From an uncultured Paraprevotella sp. (GTDB lineage Bacteria; Bacteroidota; Bacteroidia; Bacteroidales; Bacteroidaceae): a DNA stretch of 14,049 nt. Location: positions 1 to 14,049 of the forward strand of contig URKA01000043.1 in assembly GCA_900548345.1 (NCBI GenBank). The letters run 5' to 3'. A program made the position numbers and the translations under genes. Positions 1-7,216 of the stretch are shown here, piece by piece (the first letter of the stretch is position 1; each line of letters starts with the position of its first letter). The notes beneath the pieces were generated by a model that did not search any database, was not told the DNA's origin, and saw only the letters and a list, made by a program, of their open reading frames with translations.

Positions 1-72
1 ACGAAAGTGTTCCGTATCGGCGTGAACTTCTCTTCCGAAACGCGCAACATCGAGAAGTGGGTGATGGGGTAG
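1..72 (+). CDS. C-terminal end of an unrecognised protein (partial)
   Basis: An open frame enters from the left edge and reads 23 residues (start TKVFRIGVNF, end NIEKWVMG) to a TAG stop at 70-72. The alternating hydrophobic/polar pattern of FRIGVNFSSETRNIE would suit a beta strand, for example the last strand of an outer-membrane barrel, but the fragment is too short to assign a family. It converges with the minus-strand esterase gene; the AT-rich inverted repeat and a hairpin lie between them. Only the reading frame and stop are directly supported. Confidence 0.5.
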   Translation, partial: TKVFRIGVNFSSETRNIEKWVMG

Positions 73-97
73 GAGTTCTTGCTTCTGCTTTCCGAAT

Positions 98-185
98 CTA
101 TAAATAAAAGTTTTATTTTCAAAAACAAAAGTTTTATTCTTGAAACCAAAAGTTTCATTTTTGAAAATAAAACTTTTATTTATAG
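98..185. repeat. AT-rich inverted repeat with 21-bp phased internal copies
   Basis: Two perfectly complementary 28-base arms lie at 98-125 and 158-185. Within and between them the motif AAAAGTTT(T/C)ATT starts at 106, 127 and 148, exactly 21 bp apart, and an inverted copy lies at 166-177. The element sits between two convergent genes. A transcript of either strand could form a long A/U-only hairpin, so it may help end transcription in both directions. The 21-bp phasing (two helical turns) could also suit a DNA-binding protein. Function is inference. Confidence 0.75.
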
Positions 186-209
186 AAATTCTGCCTTGGA
201 AAATAAAAA

Positions 210-241
210 GTCCGCAGGCTTTTGAGTGAAAGTCTGCGGAC
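210..241 (-). terminator. Rho-independent terminator of the minus-strand esterase operon
   Basis: A 10-bp stem (210-219 with 232-241, one G-U pair) encloses a 12-base loop. Read on the minus strand it is followed by a T-rich tract (complement of 201-209). It lies 22 bases past the stop of the SGNH esterase gene, as expected for its terminator. Confidence 0.8.
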
Positions 242-263
242 GAACATATAGGTTTATGATGTT

Positions 264-1907
264 TTATTTCAGGTAGCGTGCCAACGGACTGTCGGCCGCA
301 CGCAGGCCTTTGGCGATGCTTTGTGCATTGAGTTGTGCGCCTTGGAGCGATGTGTGCGTATGGTCGTGGTTGTAATATGCCTTGGCGCCTTCCTGCCCGA
401 TGGCATCGAGGGCATCGGCCGTAATGTTGTGCAGGTCGATGAATTCTACGGCTGTGGCGGCCACCACCTCACGGTACCAACGTCCGTAGCTGTCGTTGCG
501 GCGCTCTATCTTTCCGCCCGGCCACTCGTTGCGCGGCGTGAGTGAGACAAGGATGGGCGTGCCGCCCTTCTCGCGCACATCGTCGATGAACTTCTTCAGA
601 TACCAGCCGAAAGAGTAAATCACCTCATTGTAAACTTTATTGCTCGTCTTTACCCGGTATACATGACTGGTGTCCTGCGCGCAGGCGATCGTGCCGCGTG
701 CCTTCCCACGGTCGATGTCGCCGATGTCGTTATGGCCGAACTGAATCAATACGAAGTCGCCGGGTTGTATGGCGTTATATACTCTTTCCCAGCGTTCTTC
801 CTCCAGATAAGTCCTTGTGCTTCGTCCGGCTTTCGCTTCGTTGGCGATGGTGATGCGGTCCGTGTCGAATATGGTAGCTGCCTGGCTTCCCCATCCCCAC
901 ATGCCGTCGGGGTCCTTGTCCGTGTTCTTTACTGTGGAGTCACCGGTGATGAACACTACGGGCTTGCCTTTCTCGCGCCGGACTTCGGCCGTTGGCGGTG
1001 CCGGGTTCTTCATGCACTCTTGCAGTGGTTTCAGGTCGGGATGCGCGGAGGCCATGATGCCTTCGGCTGCGGAACGGGCGTTGAGGCGCGCCCCGAAGTC
1101 GCTGGTGTGGATGCGGTCGAGGTAGAAGTGGTAATTCACTTTCCATGTGGAGAACGCGTCGTATTTTCCGGCCGAGATTTCGTTCAGGTCAATGAAGGGA
1201 ACTCCCTGTTCGTCGGCCACTTGGCGAGCCCATAGTCCGAATGTTTGGTTGACGCGGACGATGTGTCCCGGATTGTTCTCGTCCCACGCATTACGGGGTG
1301 TGAGCGACATGAGGATGGGATGGGCTCCGAGTGCCTTGCATTCGCGGACGAAGCGCCGCATGTATTCCCCGTAACTGTAAACGGTTTCTTTCTCGCCGGT
1401 CTCCTTGATGGTCACGACAAGGGAGTCTGTCGGACTGATGCTGCGGATGGTGGCCCGTGCACGTCCGCTGTCGAAGGGGCCGTTGTCGTTATGGCCCAGC
1501 TCGATGATGACGTAATCGCCCGGACGGATGCCTTTCTTCACTTCCGGCCAGAGCTTGCGGTAGAATGTGCGGCTGCTGGTTCCTCCCAAGGCGTGGTTCT
1601 CCACGGTGATGTGGTCGGTGTCAAAGTATTCGTGGGCATGGAATCCCCAGCCCCATTGCCCGTTGTCGCCATTACCTTTGGTGCCGGTGCGCATGGTGGA
1701 GTTGCCCACAAGGAAGAGTACGGGATTGTTGCCCTTGCGTGACGAGCCTGCCACGGGGCGCATGGTGTTTGCTTTCTCCAGACTGTCGAGTGTGAGGTCG
1801 ACTACGTTGTTTACGTCCTCCATGGGTTTGAAGCCTCCGCTGTTTTGGGCAGACGCTGTCAGGCCGAGGGTGGCGAGGAGTGCGGTGAGGATGTTGCTTT
1901 TTTGCAT
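264..1907 (-). CDS. Secreted tandem SGNH/GDSL hydrolase (rhamnogalacturonan acetylesterase-like, two catalytic domains)
   Basis: 547 residues. A signal peptide (about 1-20, ending TASAQ) is followed by two SGNH hydrolase domains in tandem (about 62-290 and 315-545). Domain 1 has block I GNST at 68-71, a GGTSSRTF block II near 108-115, GHND at 138-141 and the D-x-x-H pair D264/H267. Domain 2 has GDST at 322-325, the block II glycine G361, GHND at 391-394 and D515/H518. Each domain therefore keeps the Ser-Asp-His triad and oxyanion Asn. The closest known type is the CE12/YesT-like rhamnogalacturonan acetylesterase, which removes acetyl groups from pectin backbones; substrate is inferred from family only. 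Domain 1 has Asn where block I usually has Asp beside the nucleophile. The gene lies 12 bases behind a small membrane-protein gene and is probably co-transcribed with it; no SusC/SusD genes are in the window. Confidence 0.88.
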   Translation of the reverse strand: MQKSNILTALLATLGLTASAQNSGGFKPMEDVNNVVDLTLDSLEKANTMRPVAGSSRKGNNPVLFLVGNSTMRTGTKGNGDNGQWGWGFHAHEYFDTDHITVENHALGGTSSRTFYRKLWPEVKKGIRPGDYVIIELGHNDNGPFDSGRARATIRSISPTDSLVVTIKETGEKETVYSYGEYMRRFVRECKALGAHPILMSLTPRNAWDENNPGHIVRVNQTFGLWARQVADEQGVPFIDLNEISAGKYDAFSTWKVNYHFYLDRIHTSDFGARLNARSAAEGIMASAHPDLKPLQECMKNPAPPTAEVRREKGKPVVFITGDSTVKNTDKDPDGMWGWGSQAATIFDTDRITIANEAKAGRSTRTYLEEERWERVYNAIQPGDFVLIQFGHNDIGDIDRGKARGTIACAQDTSHVYRVKTSNKVYNEVIYSFGWYLKKFIDDVREKGGTPILVSLTPRNEWPGGKIERRNDSYGRWYREVVAATAVEFIDLHNITADALDAIGQEGAKAYYNHDHTHTSLQGAQLNAQSIAKGLRAADSPLARYLK

Positions 1908-1919
1908 AGTGGTTGTATT

Positions 1920-2210
1920 TTATAGGAAGAGTGCGCTAATGATAGCTCCGGTGGCGGCCATGAAAACTATTGCTACGGCAGACAGGCATCCGCCTTTGTT
2001 TGTGGAATCGGATGACGTTTTTATTGTAGTGTCATTTGAATTACTGCCAGTTGGTTCTTCAAAAGTGCCTGTTTGAATTTCCAACGTGTTGGACATCCTG
2101 TACTTGGCTTGCCTGAGGCTTCTTATAAGATTGCCTATCAACTTGTTTTTCTCTTCATCCGTGTGGGGCGCTTCGGATATGGGCCCGGCATTGTAATCTG
2201 TATTTTCCAT
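1920..2210 (-). CDS. Small C-terminally anchored membrane protein, unknown function
   Basis: 96 residues if translation starts at the ATG at 2210 (MENTDYNAGP). A longer frame with an ATG at 2258 exists, but a good Bacteroides -7 box (TAACTTTG, 2232-2239 minus) lies between the two, so the downstream start is preferred. The first ~70 residues are hydrophilic, with a charged stretch (DEEKNKLIGNLIRSLRQAKY) and a Ser/Thr/Asn-rich linker. Residues about 74-96 form one hydrophobic helix (from GCLSAVAIVF to ISALFL) that ends the protein, so it looks tail-anchored with no N-terminal signal. I do not recognise a family. It sits just upstream of the SGNH esterase gene in the same direction. Confidence 0.65.
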   Translation of the reverse strand: MENTDYNAGPISEAPHTDEEKNKLIGNLIRSLRQAKYRMSNTLEIQTGTFEEPTGSNSNDTTIKTSSDSTNKGGCLSAVAIVFMAATGAIISALFL

Positions 2211-2231
2211 ATTATAAGGGTTTGCTCCCCA

Positions 2232-2239
2232 CAAAGTTA
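2232..2239 (-). promoter_or_regulatory. Bacteroides-type -7 box for the small membrane protein/esterase operon
   Basis: TAACTTTG on the minus strand matches TAnnTTTG exactly, about 22 bases before the ATG at 2210. No clear TTTG -33 element is visible at the usual spacing. It would drive the small gene and, through the 12-base gap, the esterase. Confidence 0.55.
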
Positions 2240-2324
2240 ATGTTTTTGCGTATTGCATGGTATATAAATGTCCTTTTTTATTTCGTGCCGGTGTTTTCTT
2301 GTACAGGCCATGGCGAACCGAAGT

Positions 2325-3203
2325 TCAAGGTTGTTGCCGGATTTCATCCACGATATCGAACCGTGTTTCTTCCGGCGAGAGATATTCGTAGGCTTCTTTC
2401 ATGTCCTGTCTGGAGATGGGGATGTCCTTGTCTACGGTTCGTGGGGCATCTTGCAATGAATGGGCAAACAACCAGTCGTATGTCTGTTTCAGGTAAAGGA
2501 TTCGTGCAAGGTCGCCGTGTGAGGCGCCGGACAACCAGTCGTAGCGCAGCATGCTGTCGTGACCGGAATCCTGCATGGCCTTTACCACTTTCTTGGATTC
2601 GGAAATAGAGACGGCGCGGTCTGCGGTGCCGTGGAGAATCCATAGGGGAACTTTTCCCAAGCCCGACAGGTCTTTCAGTGTACTGCCGCCGCATAAGGCC
2701 ATGGCTGCCGCCACCTTGTCGGGAAAAGTGCCTGCGAAGTCGAGCGTGCCGTATCCGCCCAAGCTCATGCCAATGACATAGACGCGTGTGGTGTCGATGT
2801 CGTAGCGGGTTGTTGTCCAATCCAGAATGTCTGCTATCTTTTGAGGGTTCCAGGGCCCGCCGGGGTTCTGTGGTGCAATGACAAAGGCGGGGTAGTACCG
2901 TCCTTTTTCTATGGCATGCAGAAGACCGTAGCGGCGTACACGCTGCAGGTCATTGCCGCAGAGGCTGGCTCCGTGAAGGAATATGATAACGGGGATTCTT
3001 TGATGTTCGGCCACGTATTCTTTCGGGGCATACAGCCAGAAGTTGTAGCTGTTCGGCACGGTATTCTTCATGGCGGCCAGTTGTCCGTTTTGCGCAGACA
3101 AGAATGAGGAAGAGGTAAGGATAAAGGTGCATAAAAGAATGAACAACTTGAATGCGAGGCGGAAATTCCGTATGGCTGGTGATGGGTATCCGGTTGGGTT
3201 CAT
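2325..3203 (-). CDS. Secreted alpha/beta-hydrolase (prolyl oligopeptidase/dienelactone hydrolase-like esterase or peptidase)
   Basis: 292 residues. A charged start is followed by a hydrophobic segment (about 17-37, ending SAQ), consistent with a signal peptide or lipid-free secretion signal. The alpha/beta-hydrolase fold is shown by the oxyanion strand IIFLHGAS (73-80), the nucleophile elbow GMSLGG with Ser147, the acid in HGTADRAV (Asp195) and the base in SGASHGD (His229). The layout fits the 'predicted peptidase/phospholipase-carboxylesterase' group (COG4099-like) or an esterase such as those acting on acylated glycans; the substrate cannot be read from sequence. The C-terminal ~45 residues after the fold are charged and without an obvious domain. 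The gene diverges from the etf operon and has its own -7 box at 3228-3235. Confidence 0.8.
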   Translation of the reverse strand: MNPTGYPSPAIRNFRLAFKLFILLCTFILTSSSFLSAQNGQLAAMKNTVPNSYNFWLYAPKEYVAEHQRIPVIIFLHGASLCGNDLQRVRRYGLLHAIEKGRYYPAFVIAPQNPGGPWNPQKIADILDWTTTRYDIDTTRVYVIGMSLGGYGTLDFAGTFPDKVAAAMALCGGSTLKDLSGLGKVPLWILHGTADRAVSISESKKVVKAMQDSGHDSMLRYDWLSGASHGDLARILYLKQTYDWLFAHSLQDAPRTVDKDIPISRQDMKEAYEYLSPEETRFDIVDEIRQQP

Positions 3204-3227
3204 GGCTTGACAACTGTTTTATGATAG

Positions 3228-3235
3228 CAAATTTA
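3228..3235 (-). promoter_or_regulatory. Bacteroides-type -7 box for the alpha/beta-hydrolase gene
   Basis: TAAATTTG on the minus strand matches TAnnTTTG, 25 bases before the ATG at 3203. The -33 element is not clear. Confidence 0.5.
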
Positions 3236-3339
3236 GGCAAAAATAAGGAAACTTGTAGGTTGCGCGACCGAAAATGAAGCCATGGAAGGATGTTTGTATG
3301 TATATTCGCAGGCTTATTTGATTTTTTTCCTCGTTTTTC

Positions 3340-3370
3340 TTGGGCACTTTTTCGGATTTCCTTATATTTG
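3340..3370 (+). promoter_or_regulatory. Promoter of the etfB-etfA-acyl-CoA dehydrogenase operon
   Basis: TTG at 3340-3342 and TATATTTG at 3363-3370 are separated by 20 bases, matching the Bacteroides -33/-7 arrangement. The start codon lies 62 bases beyond the -7 box, giving a leader of roughly 55 bases. The element is back to back with the minus-strand hydrolase promoter. Confidence 0.7.
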
Positions 3371-3432
3371 TTGATTGCTGAAGGCAAAATATGGAAAACA
3401 ACTAATTTATACGACAAAATAATAAAAGAACC

Positions 3433-4305
3433 ATGAGTTTAAGAATTATTGTACTTGCCAAGCAAGTTCCTGACACGCGGAATGTCGGGCCGGATGCCAT
3501 GACTCCTGAAGGTACCGTCAACCGTTCCGCACTGCCTGCCATATTCAATCCGGAAGATTTGAATGCTTTGGAACAGGCGTTGAGACTGAAAGACGAGAAT
3601 CCCGGAACGACGGTAACCGTTGTGACGATGGGGCCTCCGCGTGCTGCAGATGTGATAAGGGAAAGCCTTTACCGCGGTGCGGACAACGGTTATTTGCTGA
3701 CCGACCGTGCTTTTGCCGGTGCTGATACATTGGCAACCAGTTATGCCTTGTCGGCTGCGATAAAGAAGTTGGGCGTGCCCGATGTGATTTTGGGCGGACG
3801 TCAGGCTATCGACGGCGATACGGCACAGGTAGGCCCGCAGGTGGCACAGAAGTTAGGATTGCCGCAGGTTACTTATGTAGAGGAGATATTGGATTGCAAG
3901 GAAGGTAAGATTACGGTGAAACGTCATATTGATGGCGGTGTGGAAACTGTGGAAGCTCCGTTGCCGGTGGTGTTGACCGTCAACGGGAGTGCGGCACCCT
4001 GCCGTCCGCGCAATGCCAAACTGGTGATGAAGTACAAACGTGCGATGGTGCCCATGGAGAAACCCGCCGAAGGTCTGCCATACGCGGAAGATTATGAAAA
4101 GAAACCGTATCTGACATTGGGACAACTGAACACGGCCGATGTGGATGCTGATTTGCAGCAGTGCGGTCTGAGCGGTTCACCGACCAAGGTGAAAGCCGTA
4201 CAGAACATCGTGTTCAAGGCAAAAGAGAATAAGGTGCTGACGTCTTCCGACGCCGACGTTGAGGGATTGATACAGGAATTATTGGCAAACCATACAATCG
4301 GATAG
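3433..4305 (+). CDS. etfB: Electron transfer flavoprotein beta subunit (bifurcating-type motif)
   Basis: 290 residues, close to the usual length for the family. It opens with RIIVLAKQVPDTR, the N-terminal strand of ETF-beta/FixA. The segment GGRQAIDGDTAQVGPQ (121-136) is the cofactor-binding loop; this DGDTAQVGP form is typical of EtfB proteins that bind a second FAD (electron-bifurcating group) rather than AMP. The family signature around VKRHIDGGVETVEAPLP (162-178) is present. With EtfA it forms a soluble heterodimer that moves electrons between acyl-CoA dehydrogenase and another carrier. It is first of three genes, with etfA starting 2 bases after its stop. Identity as EtfB is firm; bifurcation is inference from the motif. 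Confidence 0.95.
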   Translation: MSLRIIVLAKQVPDTRNVGPDAMTPEGTVNRSALPAIFNPEDLNALEQALRLKDENPGTTVTVVTMGPPRAADVIRESLYRGADNGYLLTDRAFAGADTLATSYALSAAIKKLGVPDVILGGRQAIDGDTAQVGPQVAQKLGLPQVTYVEEILDCKEGKITVKRHIDGGVETVEAPLPVVLTVNGSAAPCRPRNAKLVMKYKRAMVPMEKPAEGLPYAEDYEKKPYLTLGQLNTADVDADLQQCGLSGSPTKVKAVQNIVFKAKENKVLTSSDADVEGLIQELLANHTIG

Positions 4306-4307
4306 TT

Positions 4308-5330
4308 ATGAATAACGTATTTGTATATTGCGAGCTTGAAGGCACGACCGTGGCCGAAGTAAGCCAGGAATTGTTGACGAAAGGTCGTAAGTTGGCCAAT
4401 ACCTTGGGCGTACAGCTTGAAGCTGTGGCCGCCGGTAGCGGTATCACGGGCAACATAGAGAAACAGATTCTTCCATACGGAGTGGACAAACTGCATATTT
4501 TCGATGCGCCGGGGCTGGCTCCTTATACTTCATTGCCCCATACATCTGTGATGGTGAATCTGTTCAAGGAAGAACAGCCGCAGATTTGTCTGATGGGAGC
4601 TGATGTCGTAGGACGTGATTTAGGTCCGCGTGTGTCTTCCGCACTTCATTCCGGTCTGACGGCAGACTGTACGGCTCTTGAAATCGGCCCTCATGAAGAC
4701 AAGAAAGCCGGCAAGAGCTATGAGAATCTGCTCTATCAGATTCGTCCGGCGTTCGGTGGAAACATCGTGGCCACCATTGTGAATCCGGAAAACCGTCCGC
4801 AGATGGCAACCGTGCGTAGCGGTGTGATGAAGGCTGAGGTGCTTGACCCCGATTATAAGGGAGAGGTTATCGTTCATGATGTGGCGAAATATGTTCCCGA
4901 AGCCGACTATGTGGTCAAGGTGCTCGACCGCCATGTGGAGAAGGCTAAGAACAATCTGAAAGGCGCTTCCATCGTGATTGCCGGCGGCTACGGTATGGGT
5001 AGCAAGGAAGGGTTTGACATGCTGTTCGAGCTGGCGAAAGAGATACATGGAGAAGTAGGCGGCAGCCGTGCGGCTGTGGATGCGGGTTTCTGCGACCATG
5101 ATTTGCAGATTGGCCAGACCGGTGTGACCGTACGTCCGAAAGTATATATCGCATGCGGTATATCCGGTGCCATCCAGCACATAGCCGGCATGAAAGAAAG
5201 CGGTATCATCATTTCAATCAACAGCGACCCGAACGCACCGATTAACACCATTGCCGATTATGTCATCAACGGTACGGTGGAAGAAGTGGTGCCGAAACTC
5301 ATCAAGTATTACAAACAAAACAGCAAGTAA
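4308..5330 (+). CDS. etfA: Electron transfer flavoprotein alpha subunit
   Basis: 340 residues. The N-terminal half (1-~195) is the ETF alpha/beta domain. The C-terminal half is the FAD-binding domain, with GGSRAAVDAG (251-260), a Q-x-GQTG segment (267-272), SGAIQH (286-291) and NSD (305-307), which together match the ETF-alpha signature. This subunit carries the redox-active FAD that shuttles electrons. The start follows the etfB stop by 2 bases and the acyl-CoA dehydrogenase gene follows after 3 bases, so the three proteins are probably made from one message in matched amounts. Confidence 0.96.
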   Translation: MNNVFVYCELEGTTVAEVSQELLTKGRKLANTLGVQLEAVAAGSGITGNIEKQILPYGVDKLHIFDAPGLAPYTSLPHTSVMVNLFKEEQPQICLMGADVVGRDLGPRVSSALHSGLTADCTALEIGPHEDKKAGKSYENLLYQIRPAFGGNIVATIVNPENRPQMATVRSGVMKAEVLDPDYKGEVIVHDVAKYVPEADYVVKVLDRHVEKAKNNLKGASIVIAGGYGMGSKEGFDMLFELAKEIHGEVGGSRAAVDAGFCDHDLQIGQTGVTVRPKVYIACGISGAIQHIAGMKESGIIISINSDPNAPINTIADYVINGTVEEVVPKLIKYYKQNSK

Positions 5331-5333
5331 GTC

Positions 5334-7040
5334 ATGGCAAATTATTATTCAGATATAGAGGAACTCAAGTACCACTTGAACAATCCTATGATGAAGCGCA
5401 TCGTTGAACTGAAGGAGCGCGATTTCAGAGATAAGGACGAGTTCGATTATGCGCCGGTAGACCATGCCGATGCGATGGACTCATACGACAAGGTGTTGGA
5501 TATCGTGGGTGACATTACGGCCAACGTAATCGCCCCGAATGCGGAAGGTGTTGATGCCGAAGGTCCTCATTGCGAGGGCGGCCGTGTGACTTACGCAAGC
5601 GGAACGAAGGAAAACCTGGAAGCCATGGTGAAGGCCGGTATGAACGGTATGACCATGCCCCGCAAGTATAACGGTCTGAACCTGCCGGTTGCCGTCTATA
5701 CGATTGCCAATGAAATCGTGTCGGCCGGTGATGCCGGTTTCGAGAATATCTGGTCGCTTCAGGACTGCATAGAAACGTTGTACGAGTTTGGCGATGAAGA
5801 CCAACACAAGCGTTTCATTCCCCGTGTGTGCGCCGGTGAGACTATGTCGATGGACCTGACGGAACCGGATGCCGGTTCCGACTTGCAGAGCGTGATGCTG
5901 AAAGCCACGTTTGATGAGGAAAACAACTGCTGGCGTCTGAATGGCGTGAAGCGTTTCATCACCAACGGAGATTCCGACATCCACCTCGTGTTGGCCCGTT
6001 CCGAGGAAGGTACGAGAGACGGCCGCGGTTTGTCCATGTTCATTTACGACAAACGCGACGGCGGTGTGGATGTGCGCCGTATAGAGAATAAGATGGGTAT
6101 CCATGGTTCACCCACCTGTGAGCTGGTCTACAAGAATGCCAAGGCGGAACTTTGCGGCAGCCGTAAGTTAGGACTTATCAAATATGTCATGGCGTTGATG
6201 AACGGTGCCCGTCTGGGTATTGCGGCCCAGTCTGTGGGTATCAGTCAGGCTGCCTATAATGAGGCCTTGGCATACGCGAAAGACCGTCAGCAGTTCGGTA
6301 AGGAGATTATCAACTTCCCTGCGGTTTATGATATGTTGGCCACCATGAAGGCCAAACTTGATGCCGGCCGCGCATTGTTGTACCAGACAGCACGTTATGT
6401 AGATATCTACAAGGCACTGGATGATATAGCCCGTGAACGCAAATTGACAGCCGAGGAACGTGCGGAACAGAAGAAGTACGCGAAACTGGCGGACTCCTTT
6501 ACGCCATTGGCCAAAGGTATGAACTCCGAGTATGCCAACCAGAACTCATACGACTGTATCCAGGTGCATGGCGGTTCCGGTTTCATGCTGGAATATGCGT
6601 GTCAGCGTCTTTACCGCGATGCCCGCATCACATCCATCTATGAAGGTACTACGCAGTTGCAGACCGTGGCGGCCATACGTTATGTGACCAACGGCTCATA
6701 CATCGCCACTATCCGCGAGTTCGAGGCATATCCCGTATTGCCCGAATACGAAGGCTGCATGAACCGCATCAAGGAAATGGCGAACAAATTCGATGCCTGC
6801 ACGAATGCAGTGAGGGAAGCCAACAACCAGGAACTTCTGGATATCGTGGCACGTCGTCTGATGGAGATGGCTGCAGATGTCATTATGTCCCACCTGTTGA
6901 TGCAGGATGCGACCAACCGTCCCGACCTGTTCGCAAAGAGCTTGAACGTATATGTCAACTATGCCGAGAGTGAAGTGGAGAAACACTTCAACTTTATCCG
7001 CAAGTTCAGTGCGGAGCAGTTGGATAATTACCGTCAGTAA
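5334..7040 (+). CDS. Acyl-CoA dehydrogenase, long form with extra C-terminal domain
   Basis: 568 residues, much longer than the ~380 of short-chain butyryl-CoA dehydrogenases. Recognisable parts: the FAD/substrate segment LTEPDAGSD (175-183), RQQFGK (318-323), QVHGGSGF (410-417) and the catalytic base in IYEGT (Glu437), the position used by medium-chain-type enzymes. Residues from about 455 form an additional helical region like the C-terminal extension of the long acyl-CoA dehydrogenases (DmdC-like group). A ~30-residue charged insertion lies near 360-390. It oxidises an acyl-CoA to the enoyl-CoA, or runs in reverse, using the ETF encoded just upstream. The acyl substrate cannot be told from sequence. 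Last gene of the operon, followed by a terminator. Confidence 0.93.
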   Translation: MANYYSDIEELKYHLNNPMMKRIVELKERDFRDKDEFDYAPVDHADAMDSYDKVLDIVGDITANVIAPNAEGVDAEGPHCEGGRVTYASGTKENLEAMVKAGMNGMTMPRKYNGLNLPVAVYTIANEIVSAGDAGFENIWSLQDCIETLYEFGDEDQHKRFIPRVCAGETMSMDLTEPDAGSDLQSVMLKATFDEENNCWRLNGVKRFITNGDSDIHLVLARSEEGTRDGRGLSMFIYDKRDGGVDVRRIENKMGIHGSPTCELVYKNAKAELCGSRKLGLIKYVMALMNGARLGIAAQSVGISQAAYNEALAYAKDRQQFGKEIINFPAVYDMLATMKAKLDAGRALLYQTARYVDIYKALDDIARERKLTAEERAEQKKYAKLADSFTPLAKGMNSEYANQNSYDCIQVHGGSGFMLEYACQRLYRDARITSIYEGTTQLQTVAAIRYVTNGSYIATIREFEAYPVLPEYEGCMNRIKEMANKFDACTNAVREANNQELLDIVARRLMEMAADVIMSHLLMQDATNRPDLFAKSLNVYVNYAESEVEKHFNFIRKFSAEQLDNYRQ

Positions 7041-7067
7041 ACAACAGTTGAACGATAGTATGTTTTT

Positions 7068-7106
7068 ATCGCCTGTGCAGCAATGTGCAGGCGATTTCCT
7101 TTATCT
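7068..7106 (+). terminator. Terminator of the etf operon
   Basis: An 8-bp stem (ATCGCCTG at 7068-7075 with CAGGCGAT at 7088-7095) is followed by a T-rich run (TTCCTTTATCT), 27 bases after the dehydrogenase stop. Confidence 0.75.
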
Positions 7107-7176
7107 ATAAGATAGGTATGCCTTAAATCTTGCATTTTTTGAGGGATTTCTTGCAAGAAGCTCCTTGCTTCCGGTT

Positions 7177-7184
7177 TATCTTTG
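7177..7184 (+). promoter_or_regulatory. Bacteroides-type -7 box for the GH29 gene
   Basis: TATCTTTG matches TAnnTTTG, 32 bases before the ATG at 7217. The nearest upstream TTG (7151-7153) is 23 bases away, slightly longer than ideal, so only the -7 part is well supported. Confidence 0.55.
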
Positions 7185-7216
7185 CAGGCATATAATTTTA
7201 TTAAAATCTAAATATC

